Below, in pieces: positions 1 through 5,772 of a DNA stretch of 7,584 bases. The position numbers and the translations under genes were made by a program. The DNA is from Candidatus Solincola jinzensis. Its GTDB lineage: Bacteria; Actinomycetota; Geothermincolia; Geothermincolales; RBG-13-55-18. The notes below the pieces were generated by a model that was given only the letters and a program-made list of their open reading frames with translations, searched no databases and had not been told where the DNA came from. The stretch covers positions 1 through 7,584 of the forward strand of contig JACVJG010000113.1 in NCBI GenBank assembly GCA_015711875.1. The letters are read 5' to 3'. Position 1 is the first letter of the stretch. Every line of letters starts with the position of its first letter.

Positions 1-1
1 C

Positions 2-1798
2 CCGTCGGTGAAACGCGCGGCTGGGTACGACCCCGGGGAGCTCGTGGGCAAGAGCCTCTTCGATTTCACCCACCCCGAGGACATCGGAGACAGCGCCTGG
101 GCGCTCTCCTACGCCGTCTCGCGCGAGGGTACGGCGCAGTACGCGGAGATAAGGATACGGCACGCGGACGGGACCTGGCGCTACCATGAGGCCACGGCCA
201 ACAACCTCCTGGAAGATCCCGCCATCCAGGGCCTGGTCATCCATACTCGGGATATCACCGAGCGCAAGCGATGGGAGGAAGCGCTGCGAGAATCGGAGGA
301 GAAATACCGCCTCATCTACGATTTCACCGGCGAGGCCATCTTCACCTACGACCGTGACCTCGTCCTCATCGGCGTCAACCGCAAGGCGTGCGAGCTCATA
401 GGCTACAGCGAACGGGAGCTTCTGGGGAAGAACGTCCTGGAGCTGAACATCCTCCACCCCGACGATTTCGAGCGCGTTGCCTTGGACATCCAGCGCCTCC
501 TGGCGGGCGAGGTGGTCAAGGATGAGCTGCGTTTCATCCGCAGGGACGGCAGCGTGGCCATAGGCGAGGTGACCGGGGCTCCCCTTTACGACAAGGGGGG
601 GAGGGTGATCGCCTTCACTAACGTGGCCCATGACATAACGGAGCGCAAGCGTGAAGAGCGGCGACTGGAGAAACTCAGGCTGTGCCTGCTCGGGCTGGGA
701 CCCGATCCCATGGAGAACATCGCAACGATCGTGGCCGTGGCCGGCGAGATCATGGGGGAGGGCTCCCTGCGTTATTGCCGCCTGGATAAGGGCGGGCTCT
801 CCGTCCTCTATCCTCGCAAGGAGAGGATCGAGCGGTTATCGGCACAGGACGCCTCGGCGTATATATGCTATGAAGCCATGCTCTCCGGGACCACCGAGCC
901 GAGCGTTATCGAGGACCTGGAAGGGCCCACCTTTGCGCGGGATCCTGACGTGGCGCGGGGGGGGTTCAAGTCCTTCCTGGGATATCCAGCGCTGCTGCGC
1001 GAAAAGACCGTGGGCATGCTCTGCCTCTTCAGGAGGGAAAGCGGCGGGTTCACCCCCGCGGATATGCACTTCATGGGCATGCTGGCCCGCGCGCTGGCCA
1101 TCGAAGAGGAACGCCTGGTGCACGTGGAGAGCATCAGGCACTTCGTGGACATCGCCTCCCACGAGCTGCGCACGCCCCTTTCCATCATCAAAGGCTATGC
1201 CGATGCCTTCCAGCACGGTGACCTTCCGGGCATCGACGACGTCGGCATGGAGAAGATGCGTATCATCAACGCCAAGGCGGACAAGATGGCCAAGACCATC
1301 AACGATCTCCTCGATCTCTCGCGCATCGAAAGGGGGCTTTTCACGGTGCGGAAAGAGGAAGTGGAGGTGTTTCCGCTGCTCGAGGGCGCCGTGAGCCAGA
1401 TGCGCGAAAAGGGGGTTGCGCACGCGTTCGAGATCAGCGCCGAAGAGCGCATCGGGACACACGCGCTGGACGCGGAAAAGATCTCCGACGCCCTGATCAT
1501 CTTGCTGGACAACGCCGTGAAATACTCGCCCCCCTCCGAAGCGATCCTTCTGGAGGTCAGGCGCGAGAGAGGCGGGATGCTGTTCTCGGTCTACGATCGC
1601 GGCATCGGCGTGCCTGAGCGGGATCGAGAGATCATCTTCGAGCGCTTCCGGCAACTGGAGGACGCCGCCCACCATTCCTCCTCTGGCATGGGCCTTGGCC
1701 TGTATATCGCCCGGGAGATAGCGCGCGGGCATCAGGGGCGCATATGGTGCGAGGCTCGTGAGGGCGGCGGCTCCGTCTTCAGGCTCCTGATCCCGTAA
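2..1798 (+). CDS. Multi-sensor PAS-PAS-GAF histidine kinase (5' end outside window)
   Basis: This is a sensor histidine kinase of a two-component system: it autophosphorylates on histidine and passes the phosphate to a response regulator, which is not in the window. The reading frame is open to the left edge. The GTG at 8 falls inside a PAS domain (AAGYDPGELVGKS), so the true start lies upstream. Counting residues from that GTG, the order is: a partial PAS ending at DITERK (about 1-87); a second PAS (about 95-215) ending in another DITERK; a GAF-like segment (about 225-368); HisKA with SHELRTP and phospho-acceptor H385; and HATPase_c with N-box DNAVKYSP (501-508), G1 DRGIGV (530-535), F-box FERF (544-547) and G2 GMGLGL (560-565). 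All catalytic boxes are intact. No membrane segment is visible, so the shown part is cytoplasmic; one could exist upstream. The domain calls are secure; the stimulus is unknown. Confidence 0.96.
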   Translation, partial: PSVKRAAGYDPGELVGKSLFDFTHPEDIGDSAWALSYAVSREGTAQYAEIRIRHADGTWRYHEATANNLLEDPAIQGLVIHTRDITERKRWEEALRESEEKYRLIYDFTGEAIFTYDRDLVLIGVNRKACELIGYSERELLGKNVLELNILHPDDFERVALDIQRLLAGEVVKDELRFIRRDGSVAIGEVTGAPLYDKGGRVIAFTNVAHDITERKREERRLEKLRLCLLGLGPDPMENIATIVAVAGEIMGEGSLRYCRLDKGGLSVLYPRKERIERLSAQDASAYICYEAMLSGTTEPSVIEDLEGPTFARDPDVARGGFKSFLGYPALLREKTVGMLCLFRRESGGFTPADMHFMGMLARALAIEEERLVHVESIRHFVDIASHELRTPLSIIKGYADAFQHGDLPGIDDVGMEKMRIINAKADKMAKTINDLLDLSRIERGLFTVRKEEVEVFPLLEGAVSQMREKGVAHAFEISAEERIGTHALDAEKISDALIILLDNAVKYSPPSEAILLEVRRERGGMLFSVYDRGIGVPERDREIIFERFRQLEDAAHHSSSGMGLGLYIAREIARGHQGRIWCEAREGGGSVFRLLIP

Positions 1799-1855
1799 TC
1801 ATCGACGAGGCATCGCATGGAATACGAATGAAACCCCCGTTGTTCCCTGTAACGC

Positions 1856-1875
1856 TGTTTAAATGCCCTTAAACA
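1856..1875. repeat. Perfect AT-rich inverted repeat (TGTTTAA-N6-TTAAACA)
   Basis: TGTTTAA (1856-1862) and TTAAACA (1869-1875) are exact reverse complements separated by ATGCCC. It lies 57 bases past the kinase stop. An A/T-only stem stands out in this GC-rich DNA. The stem is too weak and lacks a T-tract, so a conventional intrinsic terminator is unlikely. A dimeric DNA-binding protein site is an alternative, but no promoter was found next to it. Confidence 0.5.
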
Positions 1876-2181
1876 TCCAAGAGGCATGGCATGAGCCGAG
1901 AGGCTGCTTTCGAGCAAGCCCGCCTCTACGACGAAAACTGATCTGGCCACGGGGTTTTTCCATGAGAAAGCTCCATCGGGGGCATCGATGATCAAGGCCA
2001 GGTTCATGATCGACGGGTTTGGTGACTCCGTTGAACGCTCTCCGCGATCCACAGGTGGCTAATCAACGCTCGTATCCCGGTCAGAAAAGCGCCCCCATGT
2101 CAAGAGGGTAAATGGGCATCCTCTCTCCAAAAAAGCCAACATGTGGGGAGCCCGTGGCGCGACGGGATGAGGTTGCCTTGG

Positions 2182-2210
2182 AAAAACGGCGAACCGCCCG
2201 GGTAAGGCGG
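2182..2210 (-). terminator. Possible weak intrinsic terminator of the secreted-protein gene
   Basis: Read on the minus strand, CCGCC (2210-2206) and GGCGG (2198-2194) can pair. The RNA then continues as TTCGCCG and five T residues. An overlapping alternative stem, GGCG-GTT-CGCC, sits directly before G and the T5 run. It begins 57 bases downstream of the TAG at 2267-2269, a sensible place for a terminator. The stems are only 4-5 bp, so this is tentative. Confidence 0.35.
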
Positions 2211-2266
2211 AAGGGGAGACAAGGCCAACGCACAGGCTGCCGGAACATCTTGCCGTTCCACCTGCC

Positions 2267-4603
2267 CTACCTGCCGGTATATGCCTCCGAGAAGAACCAG
2301 GCGGGAGCGGGGGAATCGACCCCCGGAGAGACGTGTCCCCCCCGGATGGGCTCCCCGCCTTCCCCTCCCCTGCCCATGTCGAAGTACATCGCCCTTTCGG
2401 CCACCACGGGCAGGCTTGCCGTGAGGTCCAAAGCCACCTGTGACGGGTTTCCTTCTCCAGCCAGCGCCGCGTTCACGTCGATGGTCATCCTGGCGCGTGG
2501 CCCCACGCGGTAGGCGAAGGAGCGCGTTCCCTCGCCGGGGCCGAGCATATACCTGGCCTCGACGGTGGCGGCCTCCTCGTTGGGGTTCAGGACCAGCACA
2601 TACTGGTGGATGCCTTCGTAAGCGGAGCCCTCGGCGAACAGCCACCTCCGCGACGGCGCCGCCACACCAGGGGAGACGTGGCCGTCATCCCAGGCACCGT
2701 TATAGCGAAAATACATCGCCCTCTCGCACGCGATGGGAAGGTCAGACCGTACGCTCATCGAGACGTCCGTAGCCGAGGCGAAGAGGTCGTTTACCCTCAC
2801 GGTGCGGCGTGTCCCGGGCGGCAGGGCCAGCTTCCTTCCCACCTCCCCTCCCAGAGGCGTGAAGCAGGTGACGTCAACGGCAGCCTGCCCGTCGCCCGGG
2901 TTGGCGAGCAGTATCCAGGTATCGAAATCCCCGCTGACCCTCCCCTCCGCGAAATACCATTCCCTGGAAAGAGATGTCGTGCCCGGCTTGCCGTGCCCGC
3001 CGTCCGCGGCGAAGGCCCCGCCCGGAGAGCGGTAGAGAAAATACATGGACCGTTCCGCCACCACCGGCCGGTCCGTCACCACGCGGGCCGAAACCTCGCC
3101 CTGGATATAGGAGTTTATGTGATAGGTGCGACGCGCGCCCGGCGGCACCTCCAGCACCACCTCCACCCCCTCGCCCTGTTGCGGAAGCAGCTCCAGGGCG
3201 CCATGCGCCGGCTCGCCCCCGAAATTGGCCAAGCAGATATACTCATGGAAGGGATGCGTGTCCGACGCGTACCCCTCTGCGAAATACCACGAGGTGCTTT
3301 CCTCCACGCAGCCGAAGGCGTCCGAGCCACCGTCCATCCATCCCCGATAGCGGAAGTACATGGGCCTCTCCGCCAGCAGCGGCGCGCCGTCCACCGAGCG
3401 CACCACCACCGCGAGGTTCTTATCCCGCAGGTGAGGATTGGCGTTGAGGTCCAGGGTGACGCGCGACGACGCCGCCACCTCGCGGTACACTTTGAGATAT
3501 TCGCCGGCCTCGTCGTAGAAGATTATCTCCGCCCAGGTGGCAGAGGAGACAGGGTTGGCGATAGAAAGGAAGGGAAAGAAATTGTAGGAAGGGTCCTCGG
3601 CTTTGAAGACGTCACGCTTGTCGTGCGGGAAACACGGCTCCCCCAGGTCGGTGTTGTCCCCGTCGCCGTTGGCGTCTCCCGGCACTTTCCCGCATACTTT
3701 CTCCGCGGTCAGGCTCGGGTCGCCCGCCCATGCCGGCTGTCCCCAGACGGCGTGGTTGCTGCTTCCCGGAAGGCGGTTCTTGCGGTAAAGCATCCCCTTA
3801 CCGCCCAGGCGGTAATGAGGCCCCTGGAGAAGCTGGTAGCCGCTTCCCGGAGCATAGGACGCGTAAAGATCGGGGACGGTGAGCTCCCCGATGGGCTTGT
3901 GGTGTTCCCTGAAAAGCGACTCCAGGTAGGAGGGCGTGGCGCCCACGTTGGCGCTGGCGGTATAAGAGCGGGCGCCGGGCCCATCCTGCAGGAAGGTGAA
4001 CGAGTACTCGTTGACGCGCGCCAGCACCTCCTCCTCTGCGAGCAGCCGGGACCCACCCGCCATATCCGCCGCCTCCAGCCCATGGGCGTAACAGGTATGG
4101 CGCATGATCACCATGGCGTTGGGCGCCAACCTTATCTCGTCACGCCAGTGGCTTCGCAGGTCGCCGAACTCCCGTGCCTCGTCCCTTCCCTCCACGGTGT
4201 CCGTTCGTGAGGCCCATGCCTTGTCCTGGGGAAGGCAGAAGGCCCAGCGCTCGTCGTTCCCATGCCCGTAATAGACCACGAGGTTGTATCGGCGGTCCGC
4301 GACATGGCGATGGAGTTGGTAGTGGGGGCAGGGGTTAAGGGAGCCGTCTTCCCTGTAGGCATCCAGGATATAGACCTCGAAACCGTACTTCCACAGCGTC
4401 TGCACCGTGGACTGTAGATCGCTCACCGACGTTGCCCTAAGGCTTTCGCCAGGGGCAAAGGCCATGACCAGGAGGGCCTTGGGGGCTTCCTTTGATGCAT
4501 CCTGCGCCCCCGAAGCCCCCAGGTTCATGGGCATAGCGGCGAGGAGAAGCGCGAGCATGAAAACCCCGCCCCGCGCAAAAGCCCCTGGCTTCATCATCCC
4601 CAT
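2267..4603 (-). CDS. Secreted protein: gingipain/caspase-like N-terminal domain plus WYFAEG...ERAMYF repeats
   Basis: This is a predicted exported 778-residue protein of unassigned function. A signal peptide is clear: a short basic start, the hydrophobic core VFMLALLLAAMPM, and a plausible cleavage after ASGA (33). Residues 41-240 look like a clan CD cysteine peptidase fold. A hydrophobic strand leads into YYGHGNDERW (H114), and a second strand leads into VIMRHTCYAHG (C171), matching the usual His-Gly then Cys order. Residues 304-324 carry DANGDGDNTD, an aspartate-rich calcium-loop-like stretch flanked by two cysteines. From about 340 come beta-type repeats. There is no C-terminal membrane anchor, and the protein stops ten residues into a further repeat. 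The frame opens at GTG 4708. I chose ATG 4603 (4597 also possible) because the signal peptide begins there and the 35 codons upstream have lower GC at third positions. The long start would still suit the mapped promoter. The peptidase assignment is inference from motifs. Confidence 0.85.
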   Translation of the reverse strand: MGMMKPGAFARGGVFMLALLLAAMPMNLGASGAQDASKEAPKALLVMAFAPGESLRATSVSDLQSTVQTLWKYGFEVYILDAYREDGSLNPCPHYQLHRHVADRRYNLVVYYGHGNDERWAFCLPQDKAWASRTDTVEGRDEAREFGDLRSHWRDEIRLAPNAMVIMRHTCYAHGLEAADMAGGSRLLAEEEVLARVNEYSFTFLQDGPGARSYTASANVGATPSYLESLFREHHKPIGELTVPDLYASYAPGSGYQLLQGPHYRLGGKGMLYRKNRLPGSSNHAVWGQPAWAGDPSLTAEKVCGKVPGDANGDGDNTDLGEPCFPHDKRDVFKAEDPSYNFFPFLSIANPVSSATWAEIIFYDEAGEYLKVYREVAASSRVTLDLNANPHLRDKNLAVVVRSVDGAPLLAERPMYFRYRGWMDGGSDAFGCVEESTSWYFAEGYASDTHPFHEYICLANFGGEPAHGALELLPQQGEGVEVVLEVPPGARRTYHINSYIQGEVSARVVTDRPVVAERSMYFLYRSPGGAFAADGGHGKPGTTSLSREWYFAEGRVSGDFDTWILLANPGDGQAAVDVTCFTPLGGEVGRKLALPPGTRRTVRVNDLFASATDVSMSVRSDLPIACERAMYFRYNGAWDDGHVSPGVAAPSRRWLFAEGSAYEGIHQYVLVLNPNEEAATVEARYMLGPGEGTRSFAYRVGPRARMTIDVNAALAGEGNPSQVALDLTASLPVVAERAMYFDMGRGGEGGEPIRGGHVSPGVDSPAPAWFFSEAYTGR
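2270..3586 (-). repeat. Tandem protein repeats, about 85-90 residues each, in the secreted protein
   Basis: Complete units run at residues 438-522 (WYFAEG to ERSMYF), 548-632 (WYFAEG to ERAMYF) and 653-741 (WLFAEG to ERAMYF). A degenerate leading unit at 340-417 lacks the WYFAEG start but ends ERPMYF. A cut-off final unit, WFFSEAYTGR, runs from 769 to the stop. Each full unit has the order W-[YL]-FAEG, a strand with the pattern [IVL]LxNP or LANF, a V/LPPG or VGP turn followed by R-R-T or R-M-T, then [VI]xxN, and finally V/L-P-[VI]-[VA]-[AC]-ERxMYF. The units diverge at the protein level, so this is an old duplication. Such units probably form stacked beta domains used for surface display or binding. 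Confidence 0.85.
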
Positions 4604-4773
4604 CTTTCCATCCCGGCCCTTTCGAGCTCTTTTCACGCCTGAACACCCCGCCTTCACGGCCGCATCGCGGACATCGCAGCCATTGGGTTTTCCCATCGCT
4701 GCCTTCACTCCGTTAGCCGTGCGACCCCGTCATGTTTTCCTTCGTCCATCCGTAGACGTCAGGCCGCCGTAAT

Positions 4774-4782
4774 ACTATAGCA
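4774..4782 (-). promoter_or_regulatory. Extended -10 promoter for the secreted-protein gene
   Basis: On the minus strand the sequence reads TGC-TATAGT, an extended -10 element with 5 of 6 matches to TATAAT. The hexamer at the -35 position (17 bases away) has no resemblance to TTGACA, as often happens with extended -10 promoters. Initiation would be near 4767. That gives a leader of about 60 nt to the GTG at 4708, or about 165 nt to the preferred ATG at 4603. Confidence 0.4.
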
Positions 4783-5074
4783 AAGGGGGCTTTTTCACAT
4801 GGCGCTCTTTTCCGCATATGGCGCTTTCAACCCGCCGCTTCAGGGAAGCCGCGTCCACGGCCGGCGCTGCGGTCTTCGCCATGTTTTGGTCATATACTCC
4901 TTTCCTCGTGGGTATAGAGCTCGTGGCGCTGCGATTTCCTCCATGCCGGTATCCCGCATGAAGGCGCTATCCCTTCGTCGCAACATCGTGCGGCCGTGGC
5001 ATACCCGTCGCCCGCATCGCATATCTTTCCGCGTGTACCCGCCCGCGGGACACCGTGACACTCATGTGAAGTTT
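4783..5074. other. Divergent intergenic region
   Basis: This is the space between the two outward-facing promoters. Frames run through it on both strands but lack ribosome binding sites, and their composition is Arg/Pro/His-rich as expected of non-coding GC-rich DNA. The only local structure seen is a direct repeat of ATGGCGCT at 4799-4806 and 4818-4825, next to the left-firing promoter. Nothing else was recognised. Confidence 0.5.
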
Positions 5075-5104
5075 TTGTTACGATTTACGGACATTCCTTA
5101 TAAG
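5075..5104 (+). promoter_or_regulatory. Sigma-A-like promoter for the small-protein genes
   Basis: TTGTTA (5075-5080, 4 of 6 to TTGACA) and TATAAG (5099-5104, 5 of 6 to TATAAT) are separated by 18 bases in a locally AT-rich patch. Initiation would be near 5111, leaving a leader of about 55 nt before the ATG at 5166. Position and direction suit the first small gene, and possibly both. Confidence 0.5.
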
Positions 5105-5165
5105 AGAGCGGGCGGCTGCCGATACAAAATATGCTTTCATGTATGTATAGCACAAGGGGGAGAGG

Positions 5166-5372
5166 ATGCAAAAGAAGGAGGCAAAAGATCTTTTCATCGA
5201 CCCGAAGATCAAGAAATCCAAACTCCTCAAAAGCCTGTTGCGAGGCTTCCGGCACCGCCACGAGGAAGGGGGAGGAGAGACCCCCTACCAGTACGGAAGG
5301 CCCTCCCCACGCGAGACGCCTTCGCGAGGGAAGGATAGCGGCGACAGCATGAAGAAGGTGGTCTGCCTCTGA
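5166..5372 (+). CDS. Small basic protein with LFIDPKIKK motif (68 aa), unknown function
   Basis: I do not recognise this protein. The ATG follows AAGGGGG and a 5-base spacer (AGAGG), a good ribosome binding site, with a plausible promoter upstream. The N-terminal third is lysine-rich and looks helical (KEAKDLFIDPKIKKSKLLKSLL). A His/Arg patch (FRHRHEE), a glycine run and a low-complexity polar tail follow, with an end reading KKVVCL. No signal peptide or membrane segment is visible, so it is probably cytoplasmic. The next small ORF, 164 bases downstream, shares the [LI]FI[DN]PxI[KR] motif at a similar distance from its start. This makes a tandem paralogous pair likely and supports both as coding. 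A 140-codon frame runs opposite (5507 to 5085) but has no ribosome binding site. Shared motif, promoter and binding site favour the plus strand. Confidence 0.6.
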   Translation: MQKKEAKDLFIDPKIKKSKLLKSLLRGFRHRHEEGGGETPYQYGRPSPRETPSRGKDSGDSMKKVVCL

Positions 5373-5379
5373 AACCACC
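5357..5379 (+). other. Hairpin spanning the stop codon of the first small gene
   Basis: GGTGGT (5357-5362) pairs perfectly with ACCACC (5374-5379) around an 11-base loop that contains the TGA stop (5370-5372). No T-tract follows, so it does not look like an intrinsic terminator. It might stabilise the 3' end of the message, or it could be chance. Confidence 0.35.
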
Positions 5380-5443
5380 AGATGCGGGGGTTGAGGCGCT
5401 AGGGACCGCTCGAGCGTCATCGCCACCCACACACTCCCCGGAT

Positions 5444-5460
5444 AGGAGGTATTGATGTAG
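5444..5460 (+). promoter_or_regulatory. Perfect AGGAGGT before a start-stop mini-ORF (ATG TAG)
   Basis: AGGAGGT (5444-5450) is followed by ATTG, then ATG (5455-5457) and immediately TAG (5458-5460). The binding site is as strong as any in the window, yet the only ATG at a workable distance encodes a single methionine. Such start-stop elements can hold ribosomes at a leader. It lies 77 bases ahead of the second small ORF. A chance origin is possible. Confidence 0.3.
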
Positions 5461-5536
5461 ATCACGTAACACGTTGAACCTTTTTCTCCACCCTGCGTCG
5501 TATGCATTAAACGACAAAACGGGAGGAGAAGGAGAA

Positions 5537-5698
5537 ATGGACGCCATGAAGCAGCGGGAGATCTTCATCAATCCCAGTATTCGGAGGCCTGCTGCCATCC
5601 GTTGGGCGCTTCCGGTACTCGTTACAAGGCGAAGAAAGCGCTTTGTTCTAGCGTCCATCCCCTTCCGGCTTGACCACAGAGATCGTCTGCTGTCTTAG
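5537..5698 (+). CDS. Second small protein with IFINPSIRR motif (53 aa), possibly frameshifted
   Basis: The function is unknown. The ATG at 5537 follows a purine tract (5521-5536) containing GGGAGGAG and AAGGAG, the strongest ribosome binding region in the window. An in-frame upstream codon at 5474 lacks this, so I start at 5537. Residues 1-17 (MDAMKQREIFINPSIRR) resemble the start of the preceding small protein. Beyond that the frame becomes Arg-rich with mixed third-position bases, looking less like a real protein. Skipping one base at 5585 continues in another frame, with GLLPSVGRFRYSL, to a TAG at 5649-5651. That frame has higher third-position GC and loosely resembles the LLKSLLRGFRHRH of the first protein. 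The gene may therefore be a 37-residue protein broken by a one-base insertion, an assembly error, or a true 53-residue protein. Confidence 0.4.
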   Translation: MDAMKQREIFINPSIRRPAAIRWALPVLVTRRRKRFVLASIPFRLDHRDRLLS

Positions 5699-5772
5699 AA
5701 AACGGGTTTTTTAGCGATGTTGCGCCTCACGCGTCTTAGGGATAGCGTTGAAGACAGGGGCAGCCCGTTCGC

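Larger units (their letters stand above)
1799..2266. other. Convergent intergenic region without a convincing gene
   Basis: This 468-base stretch lies between the stop of the kinase (plus) and the stop of the secreted protein (minus). Open frames on both strands lack ribosome binding sites and recognisable domains. A minus-strand frame (2052 to 1732) runs into the kinase 3' end and looks incidental. The stretch contains a perfect AT-rich inverted repeat at 1856-1875, an imperfect inverted repeat near 1986-2012 built on CGATGATCA/TCATGATCG, and a possible terminator near 2182-2210. It could be the remains of a decayed gene, but nothing in it is recognisable. Confidence 0.6.

Noticed and set aside
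836..1732. 298-codon minus-strand frame opposite the kinase
   Set aside because: It is antisense to intact GAF, HisKA and HATPase_c motifs, is rich in His/Arg/Pro, and shows no domain. It is a high-GC shadow.
1732..2052. 106-codon minus-strand frame in the convergent gap
   Set aside because: It has no ribosome binding site or recognisable family, and its end overlaps the conserved kinase C-terminus. I considered a transposase relic but found no matching motif or terminal repeats.
2100..2645. 181-codon minus-strand frame overlapping the 3' end of the secreted protein
   Set aside because: I tested it as a frameshifted continuation of the truncated last repeat. It contains no repeat-like residues after the join and overlaps conserved repeat sequence in another frame.
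2606..4210. 534-codon plus-strand frame opposite the secreted protein
   Set aside because: It has no ribosome binding site or recognisable motif, and its recurring REIPxxR-like pieces are just the reverse of the WYFAEG repeats.
4799..5338. 179-codon plus-strand frame in the divergent region
   Set aside because: It covers both the rightward promoter and the better-supported small gene in another frame, and its composition looks non-coding.
5357..5379. GGTGGT/ACCACC hairpin as an intrinsic terminator
   Set aside because: No T-tract follows on either strand and the stop codon lies in the loop, so it is kept only as a structural element.
5085..5507. 140-codon minus-strand frame opposite the first small gene
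   Set aside because: There is no ribosome binding site before its ATG, and its C-terminal part is the reverse of the shared LFIDPKIKK codons. Plus-strand evidence is stronger.
5166..5651. The small proteins as lasso-peptide or other RiPP precursors
   Set aside because: FIDPKI and FINPSI loosely fit the YxxPxL leader motif of lasso peptides. However, there is no following conserved glycine, no convincing core, and no maturation enzyme, recognition-element protein or transporter in the window.
5699..5772. Terminator between the convergent second small ORF and the UxaA large subunit
   Set aside because: Only an AAAAC-GG-GTTTT stem with an impossible two-base loop and a GGG-CTG-CCC triplet stem were found. 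Neither is credible.
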